Assembly: GCA_023301665.1 (NCBI GenBank)
Contig: JALZUL010000279.1
Location: 1 to 16,823, forward strand
DNA length: 16,823 bases
Direction of reading: 5' to 3'
From: Ascidiaceihabitans sp.
GTDB taxonomy: Bacteria > Pseudomonadota > Alphaproteobacteria > Rhodobacterales > Rhodobacteraceae
The position numbers were made by a program, and so were the translations under genes. The stretch's first letter is position 1, and every line of letters begins with the position of its first letter. Below, piece after piece: positions 1 to 6,828 of this stretch. The notes below the pieces were generated by a model. It was not told where the DNA came from and ran no database searches. It saw only the letters and a program-made list of their open reading frames with translations.

Positions 1-99
1 CAGGTTCGGCAAAAACCGACGTTTTGTTTTGTTGTTCGCATGGCTGACATTGTTGCCAGTCATGGGGCCTTTACCGGTCAATTCGCAACGACGCGACAT
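1..99 (-). CDS. rpmB: 50S ribosomal protein L28, 5' part only
   Basis: The minus strand encodes 33 residues starting MSRRCELTGKGPMTGNNVSH and running off the window edge. This is the characteristic N-terminus of bacterial ribosomal protein L28 (bL28), a component of the large ribosomal subunit; the cysteine in the CELTGK motif and the following SHANNKTKRRF stretch are typical of proteobacterial members. The ATG at 99 has a good ribosome binding site (AAGGA about 8 bases upstream). About two thirds of the gene lies outside the window. It stands downstream of meaB on the same strand, but is separated from it by 285 bases that hold a hairpin element and a likely promoter, so it is probably a separate transcription unit. 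Confidence 0.93.
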   Translation of the reverse strand, partial: MSRRCELTGKGPMTGNNVSHANNKTKRRFLPNL

Positions 100-190
100 G
101 GGATCATCCTTTTGCTCAGGTCGTCTTCGAGGCGGTCCTCTCAACGACAACGGATGCAGACAGTGGTCGCACCCTTAAATTCGTTTGCTG

Positions 191-219
191 GCAATAGGGG
201 GAATCGCAACGCGGGTCAA
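191..219 (-). promoter_or_regulatory. candidate rpmB promoter
   Basis: Read on the minus strand there is TTGACC (219-214), a 17-base spacer, and TATTGC (196-191), about 92 bases upstream of the rpmB ATG. The -35 matches the sigma-70 consensus at five of six positions; the -10 is weaker (three of six). A perfect inverted repeat CGGGT-CA-ACCCG (212-223) covers the -35, and a GANTC site (GAATC, 201-205), the target of the CcrM methyltransferase in alphaproteobacteria, lies in the spacer. The rest of the interval 100-327 shows no convincing gene: possible reading frames there have no recognisable protein features. Confidence 0.45.
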
Positions 220-330
220 CCCGAATTGGGCGGCTCGCCTCATCCTTTTATACAAAACATCTTAATAAAACAGCAGCGCCATCTTCAAACCACGCAAAGC
301 AGGCGTTCAAAAGGGCTTCACGGCAATCCC

Positions 331-385
331 CATTCACTTTGCCAAAGAAACTTCGGGGGTGTCCGAAGGACGGGGGCTGGCCCCC
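331..385 (-). terminator. double-hairpin element after meaB, likely terminator
   Basis: Read on the minus strand, a GC-rich hairpin GGGGGCCAGCCCCC (385-372) begins on the last base of the meaB stop codon. It is followed at once by a second hairpin GUCC-UUC-GGAC (371-361), then CCCCCGAAG and a tail ending GGCAAAGTGAATG (to 331). There is no long T-run, so it is not a textbook intrinsic terminator. The hairpin pair plus the CCCCCGAAG-type tail resembles a repeated intergenic element that I recall at gene ends in Rhodobacteraceae genomes; that recollection was not checked by search. Confidence 0.55.
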
Positions 386-1368
386 TACCCTCGATTCATA
401 TCACGCAAGACAGCTAACATTTTCTGCGCGGCGACAGCCGGATCAACATCTCCACACGCCACATTTGCACCCAATCGACGCATTTCTTCACGAATGCCTT
501 TTTCATCCAATTGCGCCAACAACGCTGTGCGAACATCTTCTTCAAACCAATATTGCGCCTGCAACGCGCGCGTGGATGTAAAGAACCCATTGTTGCGCCG
601 CCATCCGTCCAATGCCTGCATCTCACCCCATGCGTCTTGCAATCCTTGTTCATGAAGGGCCGACACCATCATTGCCTTTGGAAAACCATCGGGGTCTTGG
701 GATCGCTTACGCATAAGGCGCAAGGCCCCCGCATAATCAGCGCAGGTTCGCGTGGCCAAAGGCTCTAGATCACCATCCGCTTTATTCACCAGAATGATAT
801 CCGCCATCTCCATGATGCCGCGCTTCACACCTTGCAGCTCATCCCCACCCGCAGGTGCCAACAACAGTAAAAACAAATCCGCCATCTGCGCCGCAACGGT
901 CTCAGATTGCCCGACACCAACTGTTTCGATCAACACAACATCAAAACCCGCACCTTCACACAATGCCACGGCTTCGCGGGTACGGCGCGCAACCCCACCA
1001 AGATGAGTTTGGCTTGGGGAGGGGCGGATAAAGGCACTAGGATCTCGGCTCAATCGATCCATTCGGGTTTTATCCCCCAAAATCGATCCCCCAGAACGGG
1101 CCGATGATGGATCAATCGCCAATACCCCAACTCGCAAACCTTGTGCGGTCAACATCATGCCAAAACTCTCGATAAACGTCGACTTCCCGACACCGGGTGT
1201 GCCCGAAAGCGCAATACGCAACGCTTGGCGATCCTTTGGCAACGCCGCCAACACCTGCGCGGCCTGCGCCCGATGATCGGACCGTGAGCTTTCAACCAAG
1301 GTGATGCCACGCGCCAACGCTCGGCGCTCACCCGAAGCTATTCGCTTTGCCAGATCCATCAAATCCAT
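385..1368 (-). CDS. meaB: MeaB/ArgK-type P-loop GTPase (methylmalonyl-CoA mutase chaperone)
   Basis: This 327-residue protein belongs to the MeaB/ArgK branch of G3E P-loop GTPases. Members gate loading and protect the adenosylcobalamin cofactor of methylmalonyl-CoA mutase, which serves propionyl-CoA metabolism in the cytoplasm. Visible motifs are the Walker A loop GTPGVGKST (56-64), the switch segment ETVGVGQSE (148-156), which is a MeaB hallmark, and the guanine-specificity motif NKAD (195-198). A C-terminal helical region (about 260-327) corresponds to the family's dimerisation tail. The ATG at 1368 is preferred over the longer frame because GTGAGG lies just upstream and the protein then begins MDLMDLAKRIASG, as relatives do. 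No mutase gene lies in the window. The gene is divergent from hrpB across 107 bases. The old name ArgK (arginine/ornithine transport kinase) should not be carried over despite the nearby arg genes. Confidence 0.9.
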   Translation of the reverse strand: MDLMDLAKRIASGERRALARGITLVESSRSDHRAQAAQVLAALPKDRQALRIALSGTPGVGKSTFIESFGMMLTAQGLRVGVLAIDPSSARSGGSILGDKTRMDRLSRDPSAFIRPSPSQTHLGGVARRTREAVALCEGAGFDVVLIETVGVGQSETVAAQMADLFLLLLAPAGGDELQGVKRGIMEMADIILVNKADGDLEPLATRTCADYAGALRLMRKRSQDPDGFPKAMMVSALHEQGLQDAWGEMQALDGWRRNNGFFTSTRALQAQYWFEEDVRTALLAQLDEKGIREEMRRLGANVACGDVDPAVAAQKMLAVLRDMNRG

Positions 1369-1475
1369 CGTCGCCTCACAATTGGAATGATGCTTTTGTC
1401 TTTCACAGCCAAGCAAATGTCTAGCCTTGCACCACTTCGACTTGGCCTTCGCCCCTGTTTACACGATAAAGCAGC

Positions 1476-3902
1476 ATGACGTTAAACCTACCCATTGATG
1501 CCGTTTTGCCCGATGTGATCGACGCCCTGCGCCAGCAGGGCCGTGTTGTGCTGCAGGCCCCGCCTGGGGCAGGTAAAACAACGCGCGTCCCTCTTGCGAT
1601 GCTAGATGCAAACCTGACCCAAGGACGCATCTTGATGCTAGAACCGCGCCGCCTCGCCGCCAGGGCAGCCGCTGAACGCATGGCACAAACGCTCAGCGAA
1701 CCCGTGGGTGAGACCGTAGGCTATCGCATTCGCGGCACCTCAAAGGTCAGCAAATCCACACGGATCGAGGTTGTGACCGAAGGTATCCTGACGCGGATGT
1801 TACAAGATCAACCTGATCTCCCAAACATCGGCGCTATTATCTTTGATGAATTTCACGAACGCAGTTTAAACGCCGACCTCGGCCTTGCTCTTTGCCTCGA
1901 GGTTGCAGGTGCCCTGCGCGACGATCTGCTATTGGTCGCGATGTCAGCGACACTTGACGCAGAGCCAATCGCTCAAGTTATGCAAGCCCCGATCGTAACC
2001 TCAGAGGGGCGCTCTTACGAAGTAACCCCCCATTGGCTCGATAAACCCATCCCGAAAACAACCCGTTTCGAACAAGCCGTCGCTGATACAACACTGCGCG
2101 CATTAGGCGAAACCACAGGCAGCGTTTTGGTTTTCCTCCCCGGCGAAGGCGAAATCCGCAGGGTACACGGCCTCCTTGAACACCAAATCAAAGGAAACGT
2201 GACACTTGCGCCGCTCTTTGGCGCAATGGACTTTGCAGCCCAACGCGATGCAATTGCGCCAGCGGAAAACGGTCGCAAGGTCGTTCTTGCGACATCGATC
2301 GCCGAAACCTCATTAACCATCCCCGACATCAAGGTCGTGGTCGATGGTGGCAAATCGCGCCGCGCCCGCTTTGATCCGTCAAGCGGCATGTCGCGCCTTG
2401 TGACAGAACGCGTCACAAAGGCCGAAGCCACACAACGTGCAGGGCGCGCGGGGCGTGTGCAAACTGGCGATTGCTACAAGGTTTGGACACGGGGCGAGGA
2501 CGGCGCATTAGCAGCTTACCCGCCTGCAGAAATCGACGCCGGCGACCTCACTGGCTTTGCCCTAGAGCTCGCGGTTTGGGGATCAGCCCCAGACGAATTG
2601 CAATTCGTGACTCCACCCCATGCTGGTCGCTTGGCCGAAGCCCGCAGTGTTCTACAAATGCTTGGCGGCTTAGACAGCTCTGGACGGATCACACCACACG
2701 GGCGCGCCTTGTCACGCTACCCTTTACACCCACGCCTTGCACATATGATCGAAACCGCCGGTGCCGAGGCCGCAAACACTGCTGCATTACTTGCGGAACG
2801 CGACCCACTGCGCGGCGTCTCGGTCGATCTGAACCTGCGCGTACAAGCCTTACGTGACCCAAAACGATTTGGGGGTGCCGTGAACCGTGGCTCTTTAGAG
2901 CGGATCAAAACAGAAGCCAAACGCCTTGCAAAACGCGCGCCAAAATCGAAACGCCGTTTTTCAATAGCCGAACATGCAGCCCTCGCCTATCCCGACCGTA
3001 TCGGGTTGCGTCGCGAGGGCGAAGCACCACGTTTTGTCCTATCAGGCGGCAAAGGCGCGGTCATGCCGTTAGAGGACGCAATGGGTGGGCACCGATTGAT
3101 CGTCGCCACTGATTTGGATGGTGACCCACGCGAGGCACGTATCAGACAAGCCGTTCCATTAGATGAAAGCGAATTGCGCGACCTTTTTGAGGATCAAATC
3201 GAGTGGCAAAACATCTGCCTTTGGTCTCGGCGCGAGGGGCGGGTTCTAACCCGCAAACAAGAACGTCTCGGTGCCTTGGTCCTAGAAGATCGCACATGGT
3301 CAGACGCACCCGATGAAGATATCGCAGTCGCAATGCTTGATGGCATCCGCCAACTCGGTCTGAAGCTAACTAAATCAGCAAAACTCTTTATTGCTCGCTC
3401 TAAGTTAATGAACGACCCTGATTTTCCTTCGGTCCAAGAAGCACATCTTCTAGAAACTCTGGAGGATTGGTTGCTGCCGCATATCAACGGGGTCCGCAGC
3501 ACGGCAGATTGGAAAGCCTTCGACATTATACAGGCCCTGCGCGCGCGGTTGAACTGGGATCAAACTCAAGCTCTAGACCACACTGTTCCGGGCAAATTTG
3601 AAACGCCCCTAGGCCGTACTATCCCGATCGATTACTCTGGTGGCCAACCGCAGATTGCCATCCGCCTCCAAGAGTTATTTGGCGTCACCCGCCATCCGAT
3701 GATTGGCAGAGAGCCCTTACAGATCACACTTTTGTCGCCCGCTCAAAAACCTGTTCAAATCACAACAGATCTGCCGCGTTTCTGGGCCACCAGCTATGCA
3801 GATGTGCGCAAAGATATGCGTGGATCATACCCGCGCCACCCTTGGCCCGAGGATCCAACACAAGAAGACCCGACGCTTCGCGCGAAACGTCGGAAACAGT
3901 AA
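1476..3902 (+). CDS. hrpB: ATP-dependent RNA helicase HrpB
   Basis: At 808 residues this has the length and motif order of bacterial HrpB, a DEAH-type superfamily 2 helicase. Motif I is GAGKTT (31-36), motif II is the DEFH box (124-127), motif III SATL (157-160), motif V LATSIAETSLTI (271-282), and motif VI QRAGRAGR (320-327). The middle section carries the helicase-associated winged-helix/ratchet region, and the last 150 or so residues match the HrpB-specific C-terminal domain, including its conserved tail with YPRHPWPEDP. The cellular role of HrpB is poorly defined in most bacteria. The ATG at 1476 has no clear Shine-Dalgarno, but Walker A placement at residue 31 fits this start. The gene ends one base from the stop of the convergent gnd gene, with a large palindrome in its last codons. 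Confidence 0.93.
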   Translation: MTLNLPIDAVLPDVIDALRQQGRVVLQAPPGAGKTTRVPLAMLDANLTQGRILMLEPRRLAARAAAERMAQTLSEPVGETVGYRIRGTSKVSKSTRIEVVTEGILTRMLQDQPDLPNIGAIIFDEFHERSLNADLGLALCLEVAGALRDDLLLVAMSATLDAEPIAQVMQAPIVTSEGRSYEVTPHWLDKPIPKTTRFEQAVADTTLRALGETTGSVLVFLPGEGEIRRVHGLLEHQIKGNVTLAPLFGAMDFAAQRDAIAPAENGRKVVLATSIAETSLTIPDIKVVVDGGKSRRARFDPSSGMSRLVTERVTKAEATQRAGRAGRVQTGDCYKVWTRGEDGALAAYPPAEIDAGDLTGFALELAVWGSAPDELQFVTPPHAGRLAEARSVLQMLGGLDSSGRITPHGRALSRYPLHPRLAHMIETAGAEAANTAALLAERDPLRGVSVDLNLRVQALRDPKRFGGAVNRGSLERIKTEAKRLAKRAPKSKRRFSIAEHAALAYPDRIGLRREGEAPRFVLSGGKGAVMPLEDAMGGHRLIVATDLDGDPREARIRQAVPLDESELRDLFEDQIEWQNICLWSRREGRVLTRKQERLGALVLEDRTWSDAPDEDIAVAMLDGIRQLGLKLTKSAKLFIARSKLMNDPDFPSVQEAHLLETLEDWLLPHINGVRSTADWKAFDIIQALRARLNWDQTQALDHTVPGKFETPLGRTIPIDYSGGQPQIAIRLQELFGVTRHPMIGREPLQITLLSPAQKPVQITTDLPRFWATSYADVRKDMRGSYPRHPWPEDPTQEDPTLRAKRRKQ
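3870..3893. terminator. 24-base near-perfect palindrome at the hrpB/gnd convergence
   Basis: The arms CCGACG and CGTCGG flank a TTCGCGCGAA core, with one C/A mismatch in the whole 24 bases. The RNA from either strand would fold into a strong hairpin. It lies inside the last codons of hrpB, seven bases before its stop, and ten bases beyond the gnd stop on the other strand. There is no T-tract on either side. The position suggests a shared bidirectional transcript end or 3'-end protection for two genes that otherwise have no space for a terminator; this is inference. Confidence 0.4.
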
Positions 3903-3903
3903 A

Positions 3904-5322
3904 CTAAACCGCGTTCCAATCGCCGTGATGTTTGCCTTCTTCATCCACACGGATAAACCCGTGTGCGCCAAAGAAGTCACGCTGGGATTGGATCATATTC
4001 GCAGTCCCACGCCCCAAGGCCATCGTGTCATGCCATGCCAATGCCGCTGACAACGCAGGCACCGGTTGTCCTGAAAGGACACTCGCGGCCACAACGCGGC
4101 GCAGGCCAGAAATGGTTTCCGCCAATCGCACACGAATAGCCGGAGCCAAAATTAAGTGCTCAAACGGCAATTCTGCACGAAACGCAGCTGCAAACTCATC
4201 CAACAAGCTAGAGCGAATAATACACCCTGCTCGCCAAATTTCAGAGATACGCGCAAGATCAAGCGACCAATCGAATTCATCGGATGCTGCAGACAAAATG
4301 CGAAACCCTTGCGCATGGCTTAAAATACGCGCCGCCATCATGGCATTCTCAAGGTCATCTTCAGACGGCAACGCCGTATCCAATGCGCCTTTTTCAAGCA
4401 ATCCTTCTGCCGCGACACGCATATCTTTTTCCGAAGACCAGCCACGTGCGCCAACAGAAGCCTCAACAGTATTGGCGGATTGCCCCAACTTAAGCGCCTC
4501 AACCAATGTCCAACGGCCTGTCCCTTTTTGGCCCGCCTTATCAAGAATCACATCGACCATCGGCTTACCGGTTTTGCTGTCCACGGATTTCAAAGCTGCG
4601 CCTGTAATTTCGATCAGGTATGAGCTGAGCGGACCTTGGGACCATCGTTCAAAAACCTTCCCGATGGTTGCCGGCTCTTGGCCGCCCTGATCGCGCAGCA
4701 CTCCGTAGATCTCCGAGATCATCTGCATGTCAGCGTATTCAATTCCGTTGTGCACGGTCTTTACAAAGTGCCCCGCCCCGTCAGGGCCAAGATGATCGAC
4801 ACATGGCTCCCCTTCAAACTTCGCGGAAATCGCTTCGGCCATGGGTTTGAGTTGGGCCCAAGAATGCTTGGTTCCCCCAACCATAATCGAAGGGCCATTG
4901 CGTGCACCCGCTTCGCCACCAGAAACGCCCATCCCGACGAAATGCAGCCCTGTACCGTCCAAAGCGGCAGAACGGCGGCGTGTTTCATTGAAATCAGCAT
5001 TACCGCCATCGATGATCGTATCGCCCTCGCCCAGCAAGGGTTTGATGGTTTCGATCATCATATCCATCGGCTTGCCTGACGGAATCATAAACAAAATCGT
5101 GCGCGGTGTTTTGATACTGTTTACAAAATCAGCAAGCGCAACATGCCCAGTGACCCGTTCGCCAAGATCGCCTGCTTCTTTGAGAAAATCATCTATCCAA
5201 TCGGCTTCGCGATTGGTCACCGCGACGTTAAACCCATTGTCTGCTAAATTCAGAGCCAGCGCACTGCCCATCGTCCCTAGTCCATAGACGCCAATATCAG
5301 CGCCCGATGTGTCCAATGTCAT
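3904..5322 (-). CDS. gnd: 6-phosphogluconate dehydrogenase, decarboxylating
   Basis: The product oxidises and decarboxylates 6-phosphogluconate to ribulose 5-phosphate with NADP+, the last step of the oxidative pentose phosphate branch. The 472 residues match the long, homodimeric family. Seen in order are the Rossmann loop GLGTMG (14-19), PSGK (81-84), DGGN (105-108), the substrate loop VSGGEAGARNGPS (133-145), and the catalytic region GHFVKTVHNGIEYADMQ, with Lys188 and Glu195 at the expected general base and acid positions. Later come QKGTGRWT (265-272) and the C-terminal QRDFFGAHGF (447-456). The ATG at 5322 follows AAGGA at 8 bases; an in-frame ATG at 5358 would add 12 residues without a good ribosome site. 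A ketopantoate reductase gene ends 74 bases upstream on the same strand, so the two may be co-transcribed. Confidence 0.93.
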   Translation of the reverse strand: MTLDTSGADIGVYGLGTMGSALALNLADNGFNVAVTNREADWIDDFLKEAGDLGERVTGHVALADFVNSIKTPRTILFMIPSGKPMDMMIETIKPLLGEGDTIIDGGNADFNETRRRSAALDGTGLHFVGMGVSGGEAGARNGPSIMVGGTKHSWAQLKPMAEAISAKFEGEPCVDHLGPDGAGHFVKTVHNGIEYADMQMISEIYGVLRDQGGQEPATIGKVFERWSQGPLSSYLIEITGAALKSVDSKTGKPMVDVILDKAGQKGTGRWTLVEALKLGQSANTVEASVGARGWSSEKDMRVAAEGLLEKGALDTALPSEDDLENAMMAARILSHAQGFRILSAASDEFDWSLDLARISEIWRAGCIIRSSLLDEFAAAFRAELPFEHLILAPAIRVRLAETISGLRRVVAASVLSGQPVPALSAALAWHDTMALGRGTANMIQSQRDFFGAHGFIRVDEEGKHHGDWNAV

Positions 5323-5396
5323 GTGCCGTCCTTCTGGTTTGTTGCCGCCAAAATACACTATGGAAAAATAGACACAAGCACAGGTCAGTGCATGAA

Positions 5397-6386
5397 TTAC
5401 GATCCACTCAAGATTTCTGCCACTGTTAAACCGGGCGGCCCTGTATTCGCGGCCTCAGCCTTTTTAATGAGGTCCCTTGAGCGAGAGTTAAACCGCGTTG
5501 GCGCTCCGACCTTTTGCGCCAATTCTATGATAACCCCCTGAAGCGCATCAATCTCTGTGACGCGCCCCTTGGTCAGATCATCCCACATCGAGCTGCGCGC
5601 GGTCGGATCAATTGTAAGCATCTGCGCCGCGACCCGTTTAAAGATCGGGGTCGGTAGCCGCAAAATATGGGGGATCAAAGCCGCGGGCGCGGCAGTTGTC
5701 TTAGCCGGAACAATCCCATTCGCCTTTAAGACGCCCAGCGCCTCGCTCATTTGATCCGCCATCAAACGTCGCCAAGCGCGATCTTGAAGCTGCTCGTACA
5801 ATGTCAGCCCCGAAAGCGCATTCAAAGCATTGCCGAGGTTGATCAGCAACTTACCCCATTGAACCGCTTCAATGTTGGCGGTCTCCTGCCAGATCAAATC
5901 ATCATTGCTCAATTCGGGCATTGCGCCCGCGCCGACCTCGATATCGCCCGACGTTGCGCGATGGTATGTCGCCTCATCTGTCGTCACCACATTAAACGGA
6001 ACCATCCCTGCACGCACATCATGATGCGGCAGGACCTCCCGCAGGGTCGCCGTATTTCCAACACCGTTTTGCAACGAAATGATCAATGCTGACGGTTTGG
6101 CCAACTTTGAAATCAGCCGGCCCATTTCAGCGGTCGCAGAGGATTTCACCGTCACAAGGATCACATCCGCAAAGGACAAAACCGATGGGTCATCGCGAAA
6201 CACGGGGTCATGTACATCAAGGTCCATTCCCGCATAGTCGGTTAACTTCAAACCGCCCCTTTGCGCGACGTCTCTGACGATCCTTTCACGTGCTAGGAAC
6301 CTTACATCGTGGCCGCGATGCGCCAGCACCCCACCAACGAAACATCCAATGTTCCCTGCCCCTGCATGTCTGACGTCAGCGCTTAT
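5397..6386 (-). CDS. panE: 2-dehydropantoate 2-reductase (ketopantoate reductase) family, normal start codon lost
   Basis: The frame encodes a complete 329-residue ApbA/PanE-type protein, which would reduce ketopantoate to pantoate with NADPH in pantothenate/CoA synthesis. The nucleotide-binding motif GAGNIGCFVGG is residues 9-19. The QNGVGN loop follows, then KLLINLGNALNALSG with the catalytic-type lysine and KxxxN spacing, and near the C-terminus SSMWDDLTKGRVTEID, which contains the conserved acidic substrate-binding segment. No ATG, GTG, TTG or CTG occurs in frame before the nucleotide-binding motif. The first such codon is a GTG at 6329, after the motif, which would delete it. The codon at 6386-6384 is ATA, followed by SADV, exactly where an ATG would be expected; one G-to-A change would explain this. 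An in-frame stop lies at 6410-6408. An IS remnant sits immediately upstream. The gene may be silenced, may use a rare AUA start, or the base may be an error. Related reductases of other specificity exist, so panE is a family-level name. Confidence 0.75.
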   Translation of the reverse strand: MSADVRHAGAGNIGCFVGGVLAHRGHDVRFLARERIVRDVAQRGGLKLTDYAGMDLDVHDPVFRDDPSVLSFADVILVTVKSSATAEMGRLISKLAKPSALIISLQNGVGNTATLREVLPHHDVRAGMVPFNVVTTDEATYHRATSGDIEVGAGAMPELSNDDLIWQETANIEAVQWGKLLINLGNALNALSGLTLYEQLQDRAWRRLMADQMSEALGVLKANGIVPAKTTAAPAALIPHILRLPTPIFKRVAAQMLTIDPTARSSMWDDLTKGRVTEIDALQGVIIELAQKVGAPTRFNSRSRDLIKKAEAANTGPPGLTVAEILSGS

Positions 6387-6452
6387 GGGTCCAAATAGCG
6401 TTATTTGCTAAGAGAGTGTTTGTTGCTCATCGTAACCACTGAGGAGTGGGAC

Positions 6453-6746
6453 ATGAGACAGACAACTGGAACACGTAAAAGCCCTGGCGAGAAGATCGTC
6501 AAAGATATCAAACGGGCGCACCACTGCCCGGCAGTTGATACGCAGTATCAATGAGAAGGGCGCAAACATTATTCATCAGAAGAAAAGATCCGCATCCTGC
6601 TGGACGGCCTGCGCGGGGAAGATAGCATTGCCGAGCTGTGCCGTCGTGAGGGCATATCGCAGGGCATCTACTACAAATGGTCGAAGGACTTCATGGAAGC
6701 GGGTAAACGTGGCCTCTTGTTGGCATTTGCTGCGATGCAAAATTGA
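6453..6746 (+). pseudogene. IS3-family transposase OrfA, interrupted and truncated
   Basis: The frame opens with MRQTTGTRKSPGEKIVKDIK and later continues with YSSEEKIRILLDGLRGEDSI and CRREGISQGIYYKWSKDFM, the helix-turn-helix OrfA of a common IS3-family group found in rhizobia and roseobacters. It is broken in two ways. Between the two matching parts, about 14 codons unlike the family are present and include an in-frame TGA at 6552-6554. After the residues EAGKR (ending 6710), the match stops and the frame closes at 6744-6746 on unrelated residues; the usual RLAGDTARA continuation and leucine zipper are absent. The ATG at 6453 follows a strong GAGGAG site. The fragment is too incomplete to transpose by itself. 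Confidence 0.78.
6514..6564 (+). repeat. short dyad-rich insert flanked by 7-base direct repeats
   Basis: GGGCGCA occurs at 6514-6520 and again at 6558-6564. The 37 bases between them hold two abutting perfect inverted repeats: ACTGCC-C-GGCAGT (6523-6535) and TTGATAC-GCA-GTATCAA (6535-6551), sharing one T. They interrupt the OrfA reading frame of the IS remnant. The flanking repeats could be a target-site duplication of a tiny element or arise from slippage. Removing one repeat plus the insert does not restore the OrfA frame, so simple precise insertion is not proven. Confidence 0.5.
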
Positions 6747-6790
6747 GTAGGTTTGGGCTCAATCTCGTCATTCGCGACAAAGCCTACATC

Positions 6791-6828
6791 AGCGTCCCTT
6801 AACCCTTTGGCTAAAGGACGCTCTATTT
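6791..6828. terminator. strong hairpin after argF, T-tract on the plus strand
   Basis: The arms 6791-6804 and 6809-6822 pair at 12 of 14 positions around a CTTT loop. On the plus strand the stem is followed by CTATTTTT, giving the form of an intrinsic terminator that would stop transcription from the IS remnant before it runs antisense into argF. On the minus strand the hairpin begins seven bases after the argF stop, but no T-tract follows, so it could instead protect the argF transcript's 3' end. Confidence 0.6.

Larger units (their letters stand above)
6421..6746 (+). mobile_element. remnant of an IS3-family insertion sequence (left part, OrfA only)
   Basis: This stretch holds a broken IS3-type OrfA with its own ribosome binding site and no OrfB, although IS3 elements normally carry a DDE transposase frame of about 270 to 300 codons downstream. 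The right part of the element has therefore been deleted. Terminal inverted repeats and a target duplication could not be defined, so both limits are approximate; the left end may reach as far as about 6390, where ketopantoate reductase coding sequence begins. Upstream of the OrfA ATG, CCACT-GAGG-AGTGG (6436-6449) forms a hairpin with the GAGG ribosome-binding core in its loop. Downstream of 6746, up to 6790, I recognise nothing. Confidence 0.7.

Noticed and set aside
100..330. Overlapping plus-strand reading frames in the gap between rpmB and meaB (from about 40 onward)
   Set aside because: They run antisense to rpmB and meaB, have no recognisable domains or good ribosome sites, and the residues look like random translation.
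1442..1476. TTGGCC-N17-GATAAA immediately before the hrpB ATG, which would make a leaderless hrpB mRNA
   Set aside because: The match is moderate and depends on placing transcription start on the ATG itself; the lack of a clear Shine-Dalgarno fits but is not enough to call it.
6535..6551. TTGAT...ATCAA resembling an FNR/FixK (anaerobox) site in the IS insert
   Set aside because: FNR-type sites have four bases between the half-sites; here there are seven, so it does not fit.
6535..6750. A 71-codon plus-strand frame across the IS remnant
   Set aside because: It is out of frame with the OrfA homology, which lies in the frame of the ATG at 6453.
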